NCBI GenBank assembly: GCA_002390425.1
Contig: DGPL01000030.1
Span: 3,523-62,443 of the forward strand
Length of the DNA: 58,921 bases
Direction: 5' to 3'
Origin: Kordiimonadaceae bacterium UBA4441
Lineage (GTDB): Bacteria > Pseudomonadota > Alphaproteobacteria > Sphingomonadales > Emcibacteraceae
The notes below the pieces were generated by a model. The model saw nothing but the letters and a program-made list of their open reading frames with translations, searched no databases and was not told the origin of the DNA. Shown here in pieces: positions 51,189-58,921 of the stretch; positions within the stretch are counted from its first letter, which is position 1, and each line of letters starts with the position of its first letter. Both the position numbers and the translations under genes were made by a program.

Positions 51189-53066
51189 CTAATGATAATT
51201 ATAGCCAAGCATATTATAGCTGTAAAAATAATGTAATCCCCACAGTAACACGAGCGCCAGGGCGCTATAACGAATGCGGTCAAATTGTTCCGCGTCGGGC
51301 CAGAATTTTACAAACCTGTATAGATAGTATCCTGTTAAAGGAACAGTTAGCATCGCAAAGCTGAGTGCAATTGGCATATAGATCGGTGTGACGGCGAAGG
51401 GGGCAGCGTTAATGGCATTAAAAGCTAATTGAATAAATGCAGATGTTAAAATATCGGAAGCAACAACCATAAGTGAAGCGTTCCAAACCGATTTTTCGCT
51501 TCCAATTGCAGCACGGTAGTTTTTCCAACGGTAAATAAGCCGTAAAATTACCAATAGATAAATGAAACCGATTACTGAATTAATCAGTGTCGCGTAATCT
51601 TGCGTTTCCATGAAGCCGACCTTTCGATATGGTCCAAATGGCACGCCATCATAAACGAGTGTGTCTATTTCACCGTTTTCATTTTCAATAAAAGCAACCG
51701 TACCAAAATCATCAACTTCTCGGAAAAGGTGCTGATCAATTTCCACATAACGTTTATTATTAATCAACAGGGTATTATCATCCATAGCGGTAATCGCAAT
51801 ATTGCGAGAAAATCGGTTAAAGGCTTCGATGGTGGAAAAATTACTACGCCAACTTTGAAAGGTACCCGTGTATTGCTCGGCGCGCTCTTCGAAATCGATG
51901 GGAGGCATTACCGGTGAGTTGTCCCTTGGGAAATAACGATCATAAAAGGCTTCAATTAACAAATTAGCAGTGGTGCGCCCCCCTTTACCGCTAACCGATA
52001 AAAAAATCATGAAATCATCGCTTTGTGACATGGCAAGATGGGACGCGAAATAATCCGTATTTCCGCCGTGACCAAATAGGTTCATTTCATCTGGACCCCA
52101 ACGCCATTTAAAAAAACCAAGTCCTATACCGCGAAGGCGCTCGTCAAAAGTGAAACCACCATTTATCATCTTACTTAAGCTATCCGAAGAAAGTATGCGC
52201 ACACCATTTAACTCGCCACCGTTTATAAGCATCTGAGCGAACTTTGAAATATCATCAGCTGATGCTGCCAATGACCCAGCAGGTCCAAAATTTGAAATAT
52301 ATTCGTATTGATGAGAAATATATTTTCCCGCACCATAATCATAAGCGGTTGCCATATTATCCAGGAGAGACTGTGGCAAAGGCTCATCAAAACTCGAGTG
52401 GCTCATTCCCAATGGATCAAATATATTTTGTTTTACATAATCATTAAAAGATAACTTGGATATATTTTGTACAATTAACCCAGCCAATGCTGTGCTCCAG
52501 TTTGAATAAGAGCTTATTTTTCCAGGGGGATTAATCCTTTTTGGCTGTGTATTTTCCAGCGACTTTTCAAGCGGTAAAAACCGCTCCGGGCTATCAATAA
52601 ATAGATATCCAAGAAAACCGTCTTCAAACCCTGGCGTATGGGTCATCAAATGGCGCATGGTGATGGGCTCCCCAGGATAGGTGTCTTCTATTTTAAAACG
52701 GGTGATATATTCATTAACATCCCTATCAAGATCAATTTTTCCCTGCTCTTCCAATTGCATCACGGAAACCCAAGTGAACAACTTTGAAATGGAGCCAGGT
52801 CGAAACAAGCTGGTATCTACGCTTACGGGCTTTTTATTTTCTTGATCAATATAACCATAGCCTTTTGAAAAAATAACATCACCATCTTTCATAACTTTGA
52901 TAACGGCAGAGGCATTATTATTTTCGTCCATATTCGATGCCATAATGCCATCAATAAAATTCTGAACTTCGGCTTTATCATAAATATCTGCTGCTATTGC
53001 CGGAATGTTGGATACTAAAAGTAATGCAAATGCTATTACGGTTCGACTGATGATTGTTTTTCTCAT
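51189..53066 (-). CDS. Exported serine hydrolase, beta-lactamase fold, with four C-terminal membrane segments
   Basis: 625 residues. A signal peptide (TVIAFALLLVSNIPAIAA) precedes a class C beta-lactamase/DD-peptidase-like domain: SISK (Ser92-x-x-Lys95, the nucleophile and base), YSNWST (Tyr-x-Asn) and GHGGNTDY (HxG, the third motif). The last 110 residues hold four membrane helices (LLVILRLIYRW; LTSAFIQLAFNAI; IALSFAMLTVPLTGYYL; LALVLLWGLHYFYS), so it is anchored with the enzyme outside. A Fur-type box lies 102 bases upstream. Such proteins hydrolyse esters or D-amino peptides; iron control suggests possible siderophore or peptide processing, which is inference. Confidence 0.8.
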   Translation of the reverse strand: MRKTIISRTVIAFALLLVSNIPAIAADIYDKAEVQNFIDGIMASNMDENNNASAVIKVMKDGDVIFSKGYGYIDQENKKPVSVDTSLFRPGSISKLFTWVSVMQLEEQGKIDLDRDVNEYITRFKIEDTYPGEPITMRHLMTHTPGFEDGFLGYLFIDSPERFLPLEKSLENTQPKRINPPGKISSYSNWSTALAGLIVQNISKLSFNDYVKQNIFDPLGMSHSSFDEPLPQSLLDNMATAYDYGAGKYISHQYEYISNFGPAGSLAASADDISKFAQMLINGGELNGVRILSSDSLSKMINGGFTFDERLRGIGLGFFKWRWGPDEMNLFGHGGNTDYFASHLAMSQSDDFMIFLSVSGKGGRTTANLLIEAFYDRYFPRDNSPVMPPIDFEERAEQYTGTFQSWRSNFSTIEAFNRFSRNIAITAMDDNTLLINNKRYVEIDQHLFREVDDFGTVAFIENENGEIDTLVYDGVPFGPYRKVGFMETQDYATLINSVIGFIYLLVILRLIYRWKNYRAAIGSEKSVWNASLMVVASDILTSAFIQLAFNAINAAPFAVTPIYMPIALSFAMLTVPLTGYYLYRFVKFWPDAEQFDRIRYSALALVLLWGLHYFYSYNMLGYNYH

Positions 53067-53167
53067 TGATACCCTCCCATGCTAGAAAGAAAAGAGTAAA
53101 CCAATCAAAGAAAAAGGTCAAAATTGACATATAGGAAAATTAGCATGCGCAATTGCTTTTCAGCAAA

Positions 53168-53180
53168 AATGATAATCATT
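53168..53180. promoter_or_regulatory. Fur-box core upstream of the serine hydrolase
   Basis: AATGATAATCATT is a perfect 13-base palindrome identical to the core of the classical Fur box. It sits 102 bases before the serine hydrolase start and 9 bases after the end of the thiolase gene, so it should serve the hydrolase. Confidence 0.65.
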
Positions 53181-53188
53181 GAAGAAAT

Positions 53189-54388
53189 TTAAACCCGCTC
53201 AATCACCATGGCGATGCCTTGTCCGACACCGATACACATGGTGCAAAGGGCATATTTACCGCCACTGCGTTCAAGTTGATTTACGGCCGTAGTCACAAGA
53301 CGCGTACCACTCATTCCCAAAGGATGACCAAATGCAATGGCCCCGCCTTGCGGGTTAATTCGGGGGTCATTATCGTCAAGTCCAAGTGATCTTGTGCAAG
53401 CCAATACTTGTGCGGCGAAGGCCTCATTAAGTTCAAGAATATCCATATCATCAAGCGATAAACCAAGACGCGCGAGCAATTTATTAGAGGCCGGCACAGG
53501 ACCAATTCCCATAGTGCGTGGTGGTACTCCAGCCACAGCCGATCCAAGTATGCGAGCACGCGGTGTTAAGCCATGTAATTTCGCCGCTTGTTCGGATGCA
53601 AGAAGCGTCGCGGCCGCACCATCGTTAATACCGGACGCATTACCGGCCGTGATGGTACCCGCTTCAAAGATTGTACGAAGGGAAGCAAGTTTATCAAGTG
53701 GAGAAAGACGTGGATGTTCATCCCTTTCCACAACTATTGGATCTTTACGTCGTTGCGGAACGGTGACTGAGCAAATTTCATCGGCCGTATAACCCGCTTC
53801 AATTGCAGCGGCGGCTTTTTCTTGGCTCCAGAAGGCGAATTTATCTTGATCTTCGCGGCTGATATTATGTTCATCCGCAAGATGTTCTGCGGTTTGCGGC
53901 ATCACATCAGTGCCGTACATTTTATCAAGTTTTTTATTGATAAAACGCCACCCCATAGTCGTGTCTTCAAGCTTTTGAGCGCGACCATATGGTCCTTCGG
54001 ATTTTCCCATAACAAATGGCGCGCGCGTCATGCTTTCCACACCACCCGCGATCATTAGATCACCTTCACCAACTTTAATCGCGTTAGCGGCAATACCCAC
54101 AGCGTTAAGCCCTGATCCACATAATCGATTGACGGTCGAGGCAGCAACCTCAAGCGGAAGCCCTGCAAGTAGGCCCGACATACGACCAACATTTCGATTG
54201 TCTTCGCCAGCTTGATTGGCACAGCCATAGGTTAAATCGTCAACGGCTTCCCAATCGACATTTTTATTTCTTTCCATCAATGCGGAAATAGGAACCGCAC
54301 CAAGATCATCAGCCCGAACAGCGGCTAAACTGCCGCCATATCGACCAACAGGTGTGCGAATAGCATCACATATAAAAACGTCTTTCAT
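53189..54388 (-). CDS. pcaF: 3-oxoadipyl-CoA-type thiolase (PcaF/PaaJ-like)
   Basis: 399 residues of the thiolase family. The nucleophile Cys is in NRLCGSGLNAV (about residue 90), the catalytic His in GGAIAFGHPLGMSGTR and the second Cys in CTMCIGVGQG. DAIRTPVGRYGGSLAAVRADDL and the length match 3-oxoadipyl-CoA thiolases more than acetoacetyl-CoA thiolases. Expected reaction: 3-oxoadipyl-CoA plus CoA to succinyl-CoA and acetyl-CoA. Last gene of the five-gene operon that starts with the KamA-like mutase, 30 bp after the aminotransferase. No aromatic ring-cleavage genes of the beta-ketoadipate pathway are near. Confidence 0.85.
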   Translation of the reverse strand: MKDVFICDAIRTPVGRYGGSLAAVRADDLGAVPISALMERNKNVDWEAVDDLTYGCANQAGEDNRNVGRMSGLLAGLPLEVAASTVNRLCGSGLNAVGIAANAIKVGEGDLMIAGGVESMTRAPFVMGKSEGPYGRAQKLEDTTMGWRFINKKLDKMYGTDVMPQTAEHLADEHNISREDQDKFAFWSQEKAAAAIEAGYTADEICSVTVPQRRKDPIVVERDEHPRLSPLDKLASLRTIFEAGTITAGNASGINDGAAATLLASEQAAKLHGLTPRARILGSAVAGVPPRTMGIGPVPASNKLLARLGLSLDDMDILELNEAFAAQVLACTRSLGLDDNDPRINPQGGAIAFGHPLGMSGTRLVTTAVNQLERSGGKYALCTMCIGVGQGIAMVIERV

Positions 54389-54418
54389 TGGATAGCCTTT
54401 TTAAAAATTACCTTGTGC

Positions 54419-55726
54419 TTAAAATTGATTTTTCATTTTCTTCAAACCGCTAAGCACCGCTTCAGAAAGTCTATCGATTTCTTTTTCGGCCATAACAGTT
54501 GAAAGAACGCCCGTACAGGTGTTGATCATCATAATACCATCATCAAACAAATGACCAAGCAATGTTTTGATCAATTCGCTTTCTTTTGGCGAGACATAAC
54601 CATCGCGATAACTTACCGGGACATTCTCTTTCATATGAATGCGGAACATTGATCCTTCGCCGCTAACGCTGGCTGGAACATCGGCAAGATTAATGGCTTC
54701 TATTAATGACGTACGCGCATAATCAGCAAGTTTATTAATTTTAAGCACCGCATCACGGTCAAACATCTGCATTGATTTAAGGCCAGCTGTCATGGTCACA
54801 GGGTTAGCAGAAAAGGTTCCAGAATGCGGAAATAGAACTTTACTCGCATGAGGGTCCATAACGTCCATTACATCAGAACGGCCAGCAAGAGCCCCCACGG
54901 GGAAACCGCCACCAATCATTTTGCCCATCGCGGTCAAATCAGGGGCTATCCCCTCATACCATTCTTGAGCACCGCCATAGTTTGAGCGGAACGTAATCAC
55001 TTCATCAAAAACAAGAAGGCTGTCATTTTGGCGCGTCCATTTAAACATAGCACGGGCAAAATCATCCTTTGCAGGGATAAGACCAATACGGTGCGGCATC
55101 ACATCAAGCAAGACGCAGGCGATGTCATCTGCATTTTCTTCTAAAATCTTTAAAGCGCGATCAGGATCATTAAAAGGAATAATGATCACGTCATCAAGAG
55201 CCGCTTTTGGAGTGCCATAGGCAACCGGAACGCTACTTGGATTATTTTCATCACCCCAGTTTTCCGGCTTTGATGTTTGGCTGACTTCTGCATAATCATA
55301 AAGACCGTGATAGGCGCCTTCTGCCTTTGCAATTTTTGAACGCCCCGTAAAAGCACGTGCCGCTTTAATGCAGCTCATGACAGCTTCAGTGCCCGAATTA
55401 ACAAATCGCATTTTTTCAAATGAAGCGCTTCTTGAAACAATATGCTCTGCAAATTCAACTTCAACTTCTGTACCAATAGTGAATGCTGTCCCTTTTGATA
55501 GCTGAGCGGCAACAGCTTCTGTTACCTCAGGGTGCGCATGACCATGAATAAGTGAACACATATTATTGGCGAAATCAACACGCTCTATACCTTCGATATC
55601 TGTCACATAGCAGCCAGCGCCTTTTTCCACATAAAGTGGATGGGGTATGCGTAAAATTGTATTACGACTGCAACCACCGGGCATAACTTTTAAACCACGG
55701 TCATATAAATCAGAACTTTTTGACAT
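54419..55726 (-). CDS. Class III aminotransferase, glutamate-1-semialdehyde-mutase-like
   Basis: 435 residues. PLP fold type I with MPGGCSRNTIL at the start, HGHAHPEV, FVNSGTEAVM for phosphate binding, FDEVITFR and the PLP lysine in MGKMIGGGFPVGAL, then SGTFSANPVTM. This group resembles HemL but includes aminotransferases acting on beta-amino acids. In this operon, downstream of a 2,3-aminomutase and upstream of a thiolase, a role in converting a beta-amino acid to its beta-keto acid is the simplest reading. It is not the tetrapyrrole enzyme by context. Gaps of 11 and 30 bases to its neighbours. Confidence 0.8.
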   Translation of the reverse strand: MSKSSDLYDRGLKVMPGGCSRNTILRIPHPLYVEKGAGCYVTDIEGIERVDFANNMCSLIHGHAHPEVTEAVAAQLSKGTAFTIGTEVEVEFAEHIVSRSASFEKMRFVNSGTEAVMSCIKAARAFTGRSKIAKAEGAYHGLYDYAEVSQTSKPENWGDENNPSSVPVAYGTPKAALDDVIIIPFNDPDRALKILEENADDIACVLLDVMPHRIGLIPAKDDFARAMFKWTRQNDSLLVFDEVITFRSNYGGAQEWYEGIAPDLTAMGKMIGGGFPVGALAGRSDVMDVMDPHASKVLFPHSGTFSANPVTMTAGLKSMQMFDRDAVLKINKLADYARTSLIEAINLADVPASVSGEGSMFRIHMKENVPVSYRDGYVSPKESELIKTLLGHLFDDGIMMINTCTGVLSTVMAEKEIDRLSEAVLSGLKKMKNQF

Positions 55727-55737
55727 TTCTTTTTCCT

Positions 55738-56388
55738 TTATTCTGCAATCAATTTGCAGCCAGTACGTTCTTGTACATAATCAAAATCAACACCGGGGGC
55801 GAGCTCTACCACTTTAAACCCTTCGGATGTTACATCGATCACGGCAAGGTCCGAAATAATGCGGCTAACCACTCCTGCACCCGTTAAAGGGAACGTGCAT
55901 TTTTCAACAAGTTTCGGGTATCCTTTATTGGTGACATGCTGCGTTATCACGCGAATGGTTTTAACACCGGCCACCAAATCCATCGCCCCACCCACAGCAG
56001 GTATCGCATCTGGGTTTCCAGTCGACCAATTAGCAAGATCACCATTTTCCGCAACCTGCATTGCACCAAGCACGCATATATCAATATGGCCACCGCGAAT
56101 CATCGAAAAACTATCCGCATGATGAAAATAAGATGCGCCAGGAATTGCCGTAACAAGTTTTTTACCCGCATTGATAAGTTCAGGATCTTCTTGTCCTTCT
56201 TCAGGCGCATCCCCCATACCGAGCAACCCATTTTCCGTATGGTAAATCACTTCGGTGCCATCGGGTACATAACGAACAACTTTTTCAGGAATACCGATGC
56301 CTAAGTTCACGTATGATCCGTTTGGAATATCTTGTGCGGCACGTTCTGCCATTTGTTCTCGGTTCCAACCGATTTGTTCTTCACTCAT
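55738..56388 (-). CDS. pcaJ: 3-oxoacid CoA-transferase subunit B (PcaJ-like)
   Basis: 216 residues. The active-site glutamate lies in YHTENGLLGMG (family SENGLLG), with YVNLGIGIPEKV before it and FFHHADSFSM-type HHADSFSMIRGGH and PAVGGAMDL after it. It resembles the 3-oxoadipate CoA-transferase B subunit closely by eye. It transfers CoA from succinyl-CoA or a related donor to a 3-oxo acid. Overlaps subunit A by four bases, so the two are made in equal amount. Acetoacetate transferase (ScoB/AtoA) is the alternative. Confidence 0.85.
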   Translation of the reverse strand: MSEEQIGWNREQMAERAAQDIPNGSYVNLGIGIPEKVVRYVPDGTEVIYHTENGLLGMGDAPEEGQEDPELINAGKKLVTAIPGASYFHHADSFSMIRGGHIDICVLGAMQVAENGDLANWSTGNPDAIPAVGGAMDLVAGVKTIRVITQHVTNKGYPKLVEKCTFPLTGAGVVSRIISDLAVIDVTSEGFKVVELAPGVDFDYVQERTGCKLIAE

Positions 56389-57095
56389 GGGTAAACCTCC
56401 TCAGCGGCAACAAGTTTTGATTCGAGTAATGGATCAGCGACCGTTATAATTTGATCAACAAAAATTCCAGGTGTTACAACCACTTCAGGATCAAGTTCAC
56501 CTGCTTCAACAAATTCTTTGGTTTGAACAATGGTTGTTTCCGCTGCCATCGCCATGACAGGGGCAAAATTACGTGCGGTTTTATTATAAATTAAATTTCC
56601 ATAGCGGTCAGCTTTTAGCGATTTTATCAACGCAAAATCTGCCGTTAGTCCATATTCAAGCACATAATCACGGCCATTAATATTCCGCACTTCTTTACCC
56701 TCAGCAAGGGGCGTACCAACGGAAGTCGCCGTATAAAAGGCAGGAACTCCAGCCCCACCCGCACGGATACGTTCAGCGAGTGTGCCTTGCGGGACGAGTT
56801 CCAGTTCAATTTCACCTTTTTTGTAAAGGTCTGGAAACACAAAAGAATTTGCCGACTTTGGAAAAGAGCAAATCATTTTCGCAACTCTTTTATTTTCGAT
56901 TAAGGCCGCTAATCCCACATGGCCTGACCCCGTGTTGTTATTCACAACCGTAAGATCTTTTGCGCCATGATCGATCAGAGCATGGATAAGTTCGATAGGG
57001 CTACCGGCTTCGCCGAAACCACCAATCATCACGGTGGCGCCATCATTGATGTTCGCCACCGCGTCATGAACAGAGTTCACTTGTTTATTGATCAT
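56385..57095 (-). CDS. pcaI: 3-oxoacid CoA-transferase subunit A (PcaI-like)
   Basis: 236 residues. VMIGGFGEAGSP is the CoA-loop motif, followed by KMICSFPKSANSFVFPDLYKK (a SFPK/R..S..F segment shared with PcaI), LELVPQGTLAERIRAGGAG and KTARNFAPVMAMAA. These stretches are closest to PcaI of the beta-ketoadipate pathway. With subunit B it activates 3-oxo acids to CoA esters. Second gene of the operon, 23 bases after the KamA-like gene. Confidence 0.87.
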   Translation of the reverse strand: MINKQVNSVHDAVANINDGATVMIGGFGEAGSPIELIHALIDHGAKDLTVVNNNTGSGHVGLAALIENKRVAKMICSFPKSANSFVFPDLYKKGEIELELVPQGTLAERIRAGGAGVPAFYTATSVGTPLAEGKEVRNINGRDYVLEYGLTADFALIKSLKADRYGNLIYNKTARNFAPVMAMAAETTIVQTKEFVEAGELDPEVVVTPGIFVDQIITVADPLLESKLVAAEEVYP

Positions 57096-57118
57096 AAACT
57101 TAATGTCCTATGTGAAAA

Positions 57119-58531
57119 TTATGCCTTGGTACTAAAGAGGCCCGCATCATCCATTATCACGCGGTCTTTATATCCATCAAACCAGATAGCATCTGGATTA
57201 CGACCAACGATGGCAACTTGACCTTTCTTCGGCGCATCTTCTGCTGAACGAAGAAGTTTAAAGATCACAACACCATTTTCACCGCCAGGAATACCCGGAA
57301 CTGGTTCATTAGTAACGGCCGCCACTTCTGTTTTACCATAATAGTGAGTAATAGAAAGGCGGGCATGTGCTTCAACACCTGAAAGGCCACGTTGTGATGT
57401 ATTAAGAATATTCCAAGCTTCTTCAATAGGAACATTGAAAGCTTTATGGCCAACAATATCACGGCCACAGAAGAAATAGTGGTTTTCAACTTTTTTGCGG
57501 CGAAGTTCACGTTGCATAATACGAAGTGCATCAGGATCATTATTAATGTTTTTGATGATTGGCGCCTGATTGTCGACAGTAACAAATCCACGCTTACCGA
57601 ATTCATCAATCGCTTTTTCTGTATCTTCAACCCATTTAAGGCCGCCACCTGGCATATCAATATAGTTACCGTCTTCGTCTTTTGCCAAAAACTCATCAGG
57701 GTGGTTAAAGTGAATCATGAAACGTAACTTAGTTTGTGGGTATGATGCATGGAAATCATCCATCATTTTAAAGAAACTTTCATCAAAACGTTGCGGGAAG
57801 AACGCCAGTTCTTTGGTTCCCAAACGAATACTTTCAATACCTGCCTCTGATAAAGCTGCCCACCATGATGCTATACCTTTATTGGCAAGTACCATCGGAT
57901 CACCACCGGACATAAGTATCTCACGCAGCCTTTCACGACCCGTTTCAGGATGAATGCCACCAGCTTCATCAACTTCTTTATTATGTTGAATGATATATTC
58001 CACAAGATCAGGAATTTGTGCGAGGCCTTTTGCTTGAATTGATCCATCTTCGCGAACAATTTCTTTTTTCGCGATTAGTTCTTCACGGTAACAAAAACGG
58101 CAATGCGCCGAACACGTTCCCGCAACATAAATAAGGCCAAGTTCATATTTATGAATTAGTCCTTCAACAGGGCTATAACTCATTTGCTTACCTGGGTCTT
58201 CTGAACCGGCAAGATCAAATGTTTCAGCGGGGCTTGCTTTAACGAGTGTACGAATAGGTGCACTGACACGGGCGCGTTCGAAATAATGGCGCGTAATTTT
58301 AACAGGCATACGCGCTTCAATATCTTTATTGGTTCCTTTTAATACTGCAATCGCATCAATTTCTTCTTGGCTATAGAAATCTTTCATATCATCATCGACT
58401 TTTCCATCAATGAACTTTTGAAGACCTGTAATAATTTTACGGTCGTATTTTGCGTTTTCTACTTTAGACAGAAATTCAGCTTCTTTCTCGGTTGGAATAT
58501 GCTTTTTTCTTACTTTTGCTTGTACATTCAT
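57119..58531 (-). CDS. KamA-type radical SAM 2,3-aminomutase, divergent
   Basis: 470 residues from the ATG at 58531, which has GGAGG at good distance; the longer frame to 58591 has no ribosome site. The radical SAM cluster is CSAHCRFCYRE (Cys140, 144, 147) with Arg149 at the carboxylate-binding place, then LMSGGDPMVL, IRLGTKELAFFPQR and HFNHPDE, as in lysine 2,3-aminomutase. PLP would bind Lys400 (YYGKTEV) by alignment; the usual PGGGGK motif is not there. Two lysine-binding aspartates (293 and 330 in the clostridial enzyme) align with Asn331 and Ser393. A 20-residue insert (about 284-303, with PGGGLK) has no equivalent. Family sure, substrate uncertain. First gene of the operon. Confidence 0.85.
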   Translation of the reverse strand: MNVQAKVRKKHIPTEKEAEFLSKVENAKYDRKIITGLQKFIDGKVDDDMKDFYSQEEIDAIAVLKGTNKDIEARMPVKITRHYFERARVSAPIRTLVKASPAETFDLAGSEDPGKQMSYSPVEGLIHKYELGLIYVAGTCSAHCRFCYREELIAKKEIVREDGSIQAKGLAQIPDLVEYIIQHNKEVDEAGGIHPETGRERLREILMSGGDPMVLANKGIASWWAALSEAGIESIRLGTKELAFFPQRFDESFFKMMDDFHASYPQTKLRFMIHFNHPDEFLAKDEDGNYIDMPGGGLKWVEDTEKAIDEFGKRGFVTVDNQAPIIKNINNDPDALRIMQRELRRKKVENHYFFCGRDIVGHKAFNVPIEEAWNILNTSQRGLSGVEAHARLSITHYYGKTEVAAVTNEPVPGIPGGENGVVIFKLLRSAEDAPKKGQVAIVGRNPDAIWFDGYKDRVIMDDAGLFSTKA

Positions 58532-58627
58532 TTTGGTGCCCTCCACGGCATTACTTGTAAAAAAGGTAAATCGTTTATTACAAAAACTCACTTCACTATA
58601 TTGCTTAGAATTAAAATTTGCCGTAAA

Positions 58628-58688
58628 TTACAAAAAAATAACCATATGAACAAGCCAAAGTTGGTCATAGGTTCATGATTTTTTGTAA
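58628..58688. promoter_or_regulatory. Inverted repeat in the kamA-like/LysR divergent gap
   Basis: TTACAAAAAA (58628-58637) pairs with TTTTTTGTAA (58679-58688), and inside it CATATGAAC pairs imperfectly with GGTTCATG; CCAAAGTTGG lies at the centre. The repeat fills the space between the divergent promoters and ends 14 bases before the LysR start. A likely regulator-binding region for the aminomutase operon. Confidence 0.5.
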
Positions 58689-58702
58689 TGAATGGATAGA
58701 AT

Positions 58703-58921
58703 ATGTTAGGTCAAAGACGCCTTATTCCAAGCACCAGTATGCTCATGGCATTTGAAGCATCAGCGAGAAACGGTAGTTTTACATTAGCGGCACAAGAATT
58801 AAATCTGACACAAGGTGCAATAAGCAGGCAGGTCGGCGCTTTAGAAGAACAGCTTGGAATTTCATTATTTAAACGCATAAAAAAATCGATTATTTTAACC
58901 GATGTTGGTAAAATATATGCA
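58703..58921 (+). CDS. LysR-family regulator, truncated by the window end
   Basis: 73 codons are visible from ATG 58703 and the frame is open at the last base. The helix-turn-helix reads MAFEASARNGSFTLAAQELN then LTQGAISRQVGALEEQLG, close to GcvA-type LysR regulators, followed by LFKRIKKSIILTDVGK. It is divergent from the KamA-like operon across 171 bases with a large inverted repeat, so it is the probable regulator of that operon, perhaps sensing an intermediate. The effector domain lies outside the window. Confidence 0.85.
   Translation, partial: MLGQRRLIPSTSMLMAFEASARNGSFTLAAQELNLTQGAISRQVGALEEQLGISLFKRIKKSIILTDVGKIYA

Noticed and set aside
51189..51203. Fur-like AATGATAATTAT near the serine hydrolase stop
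   Set aside because: It lies inside the coding end of the gene (last codons Gly-Tyr-Asn-Tyr-His), 230 bases from the receptor start, and a better palindrome is closer to the receptor.
54419..55726. Aminotransferase as glutamate-1-semialdehyde mutase of tetrapyrrole synthesis
   Set aside because: Alphaproteobacteria normally use the ALA synthase route, and the operon is catabolic in content.
53189..57095. pcaIJF genes as part of an ordinary protocatechuate pathway
   Set aside because: No protocatechuate or catechol ring-cleavage, lactonising or decarboxylating genes are adjacent; the operon partners are an aminomutase and an aminotransferase.

Overview
The window reads as a contiguous piece of an AT-rich alphaproteobacterial chromosome, probably a free-living marine-type heterotroph. 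The assignment rests on an ECF sigma/ChrR pair, PcaIJF-type enzymes, DUF6134 and DUF3833 proteins, a Tat-exported flavoprotein, TonB-dependent iron uptake and many exported enzymes. I cannot name a genus from sequence alone. There is no phage, transposase, integrase or CRISPR array. Coding density is high, and most genes fall into short, tightly spaced operons.

Layout. 51-6338: a short formyltransferase, a SIS-domain sugar-phosphate enzyme, an exported enolase-superfamily protein behind a Tat flavoprotein, and an AAA ATPase gene broken by one in-frame TGA. 6622-14666: an ECF sigma factor and ChrR-type anti-sigma, followed by a GPH transporter, DUF6134, SDR, DUF3833, CFA-like methyltransferase, DUF1365 and flavin amine-oxidase-like genes; this set resembles a singlet-oxygen/lipid-modification regulon. 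14789-21512: sodium/sugar symporter, glucokinase, an Lrp regulator with a flavoprotein, gamma-glutamyltranspeptidase and tRNA-Arg(CCT). 22666-24474: three orphan small genes, each bracketed by copies of a 28-30 bp palindromic repeat. 24535-28999: SelO, an exported hydrolase, a LysR regulator and very small acidic or charge-segregated proteins.

29225-31494 encodes both saccharopine dehydrogenases (lysine to 2-aminoadipate semialdehyde). 31502-40700 carries 6-phosphogluconate dehydrogenase, an osmC remnant, and a kynurenine-pathway block (tryptophan-dioxygenase-like protein, ACMSD, 3-hydroxyanthranilate dioxygenase, RidA-type deaminase, semialdehyde dehydrogenase). A LysR gene and an aromatic amino acid permease flank that block. 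40766-46455: a trans-sulfuration-type PLP enzyme, divergent oxyR and exported katG, and an exported FAH-fold protein. 46738-53180: small exported proteins, a frameshifted Sel1 gene, a siderophore receptor and a membrane-anchored serine hydrolase, the last two behind Fur-like boxes.

The most interesting unit is 53189-58531. It is a five-gene operon joining a divergent KamA-type radical-SAM 2,3-aminomutase to a class III aminotransferase, 3-oxoadipate-type CoA-transferase subunits and a 3-oxoadipyl-CoA-type thiolase, with a divergent LysR gene. It looks like a complete route from an alpha-amino acid via a beta-amino acid and beta-keto acid to acyl-CoAs. The substrate pocket of the mutase departs from lysine 2,3-aminomutase. 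Together with the saccharopine genes and the PcaIJF-like enzymes this suggests 2-aminoadipate to 3-aminoadipate to 3-oxoadipate to succinyl-CoA plus acetyl-CoA. That pathway is inference and must be tested; direct use of lysine is the main alternative.
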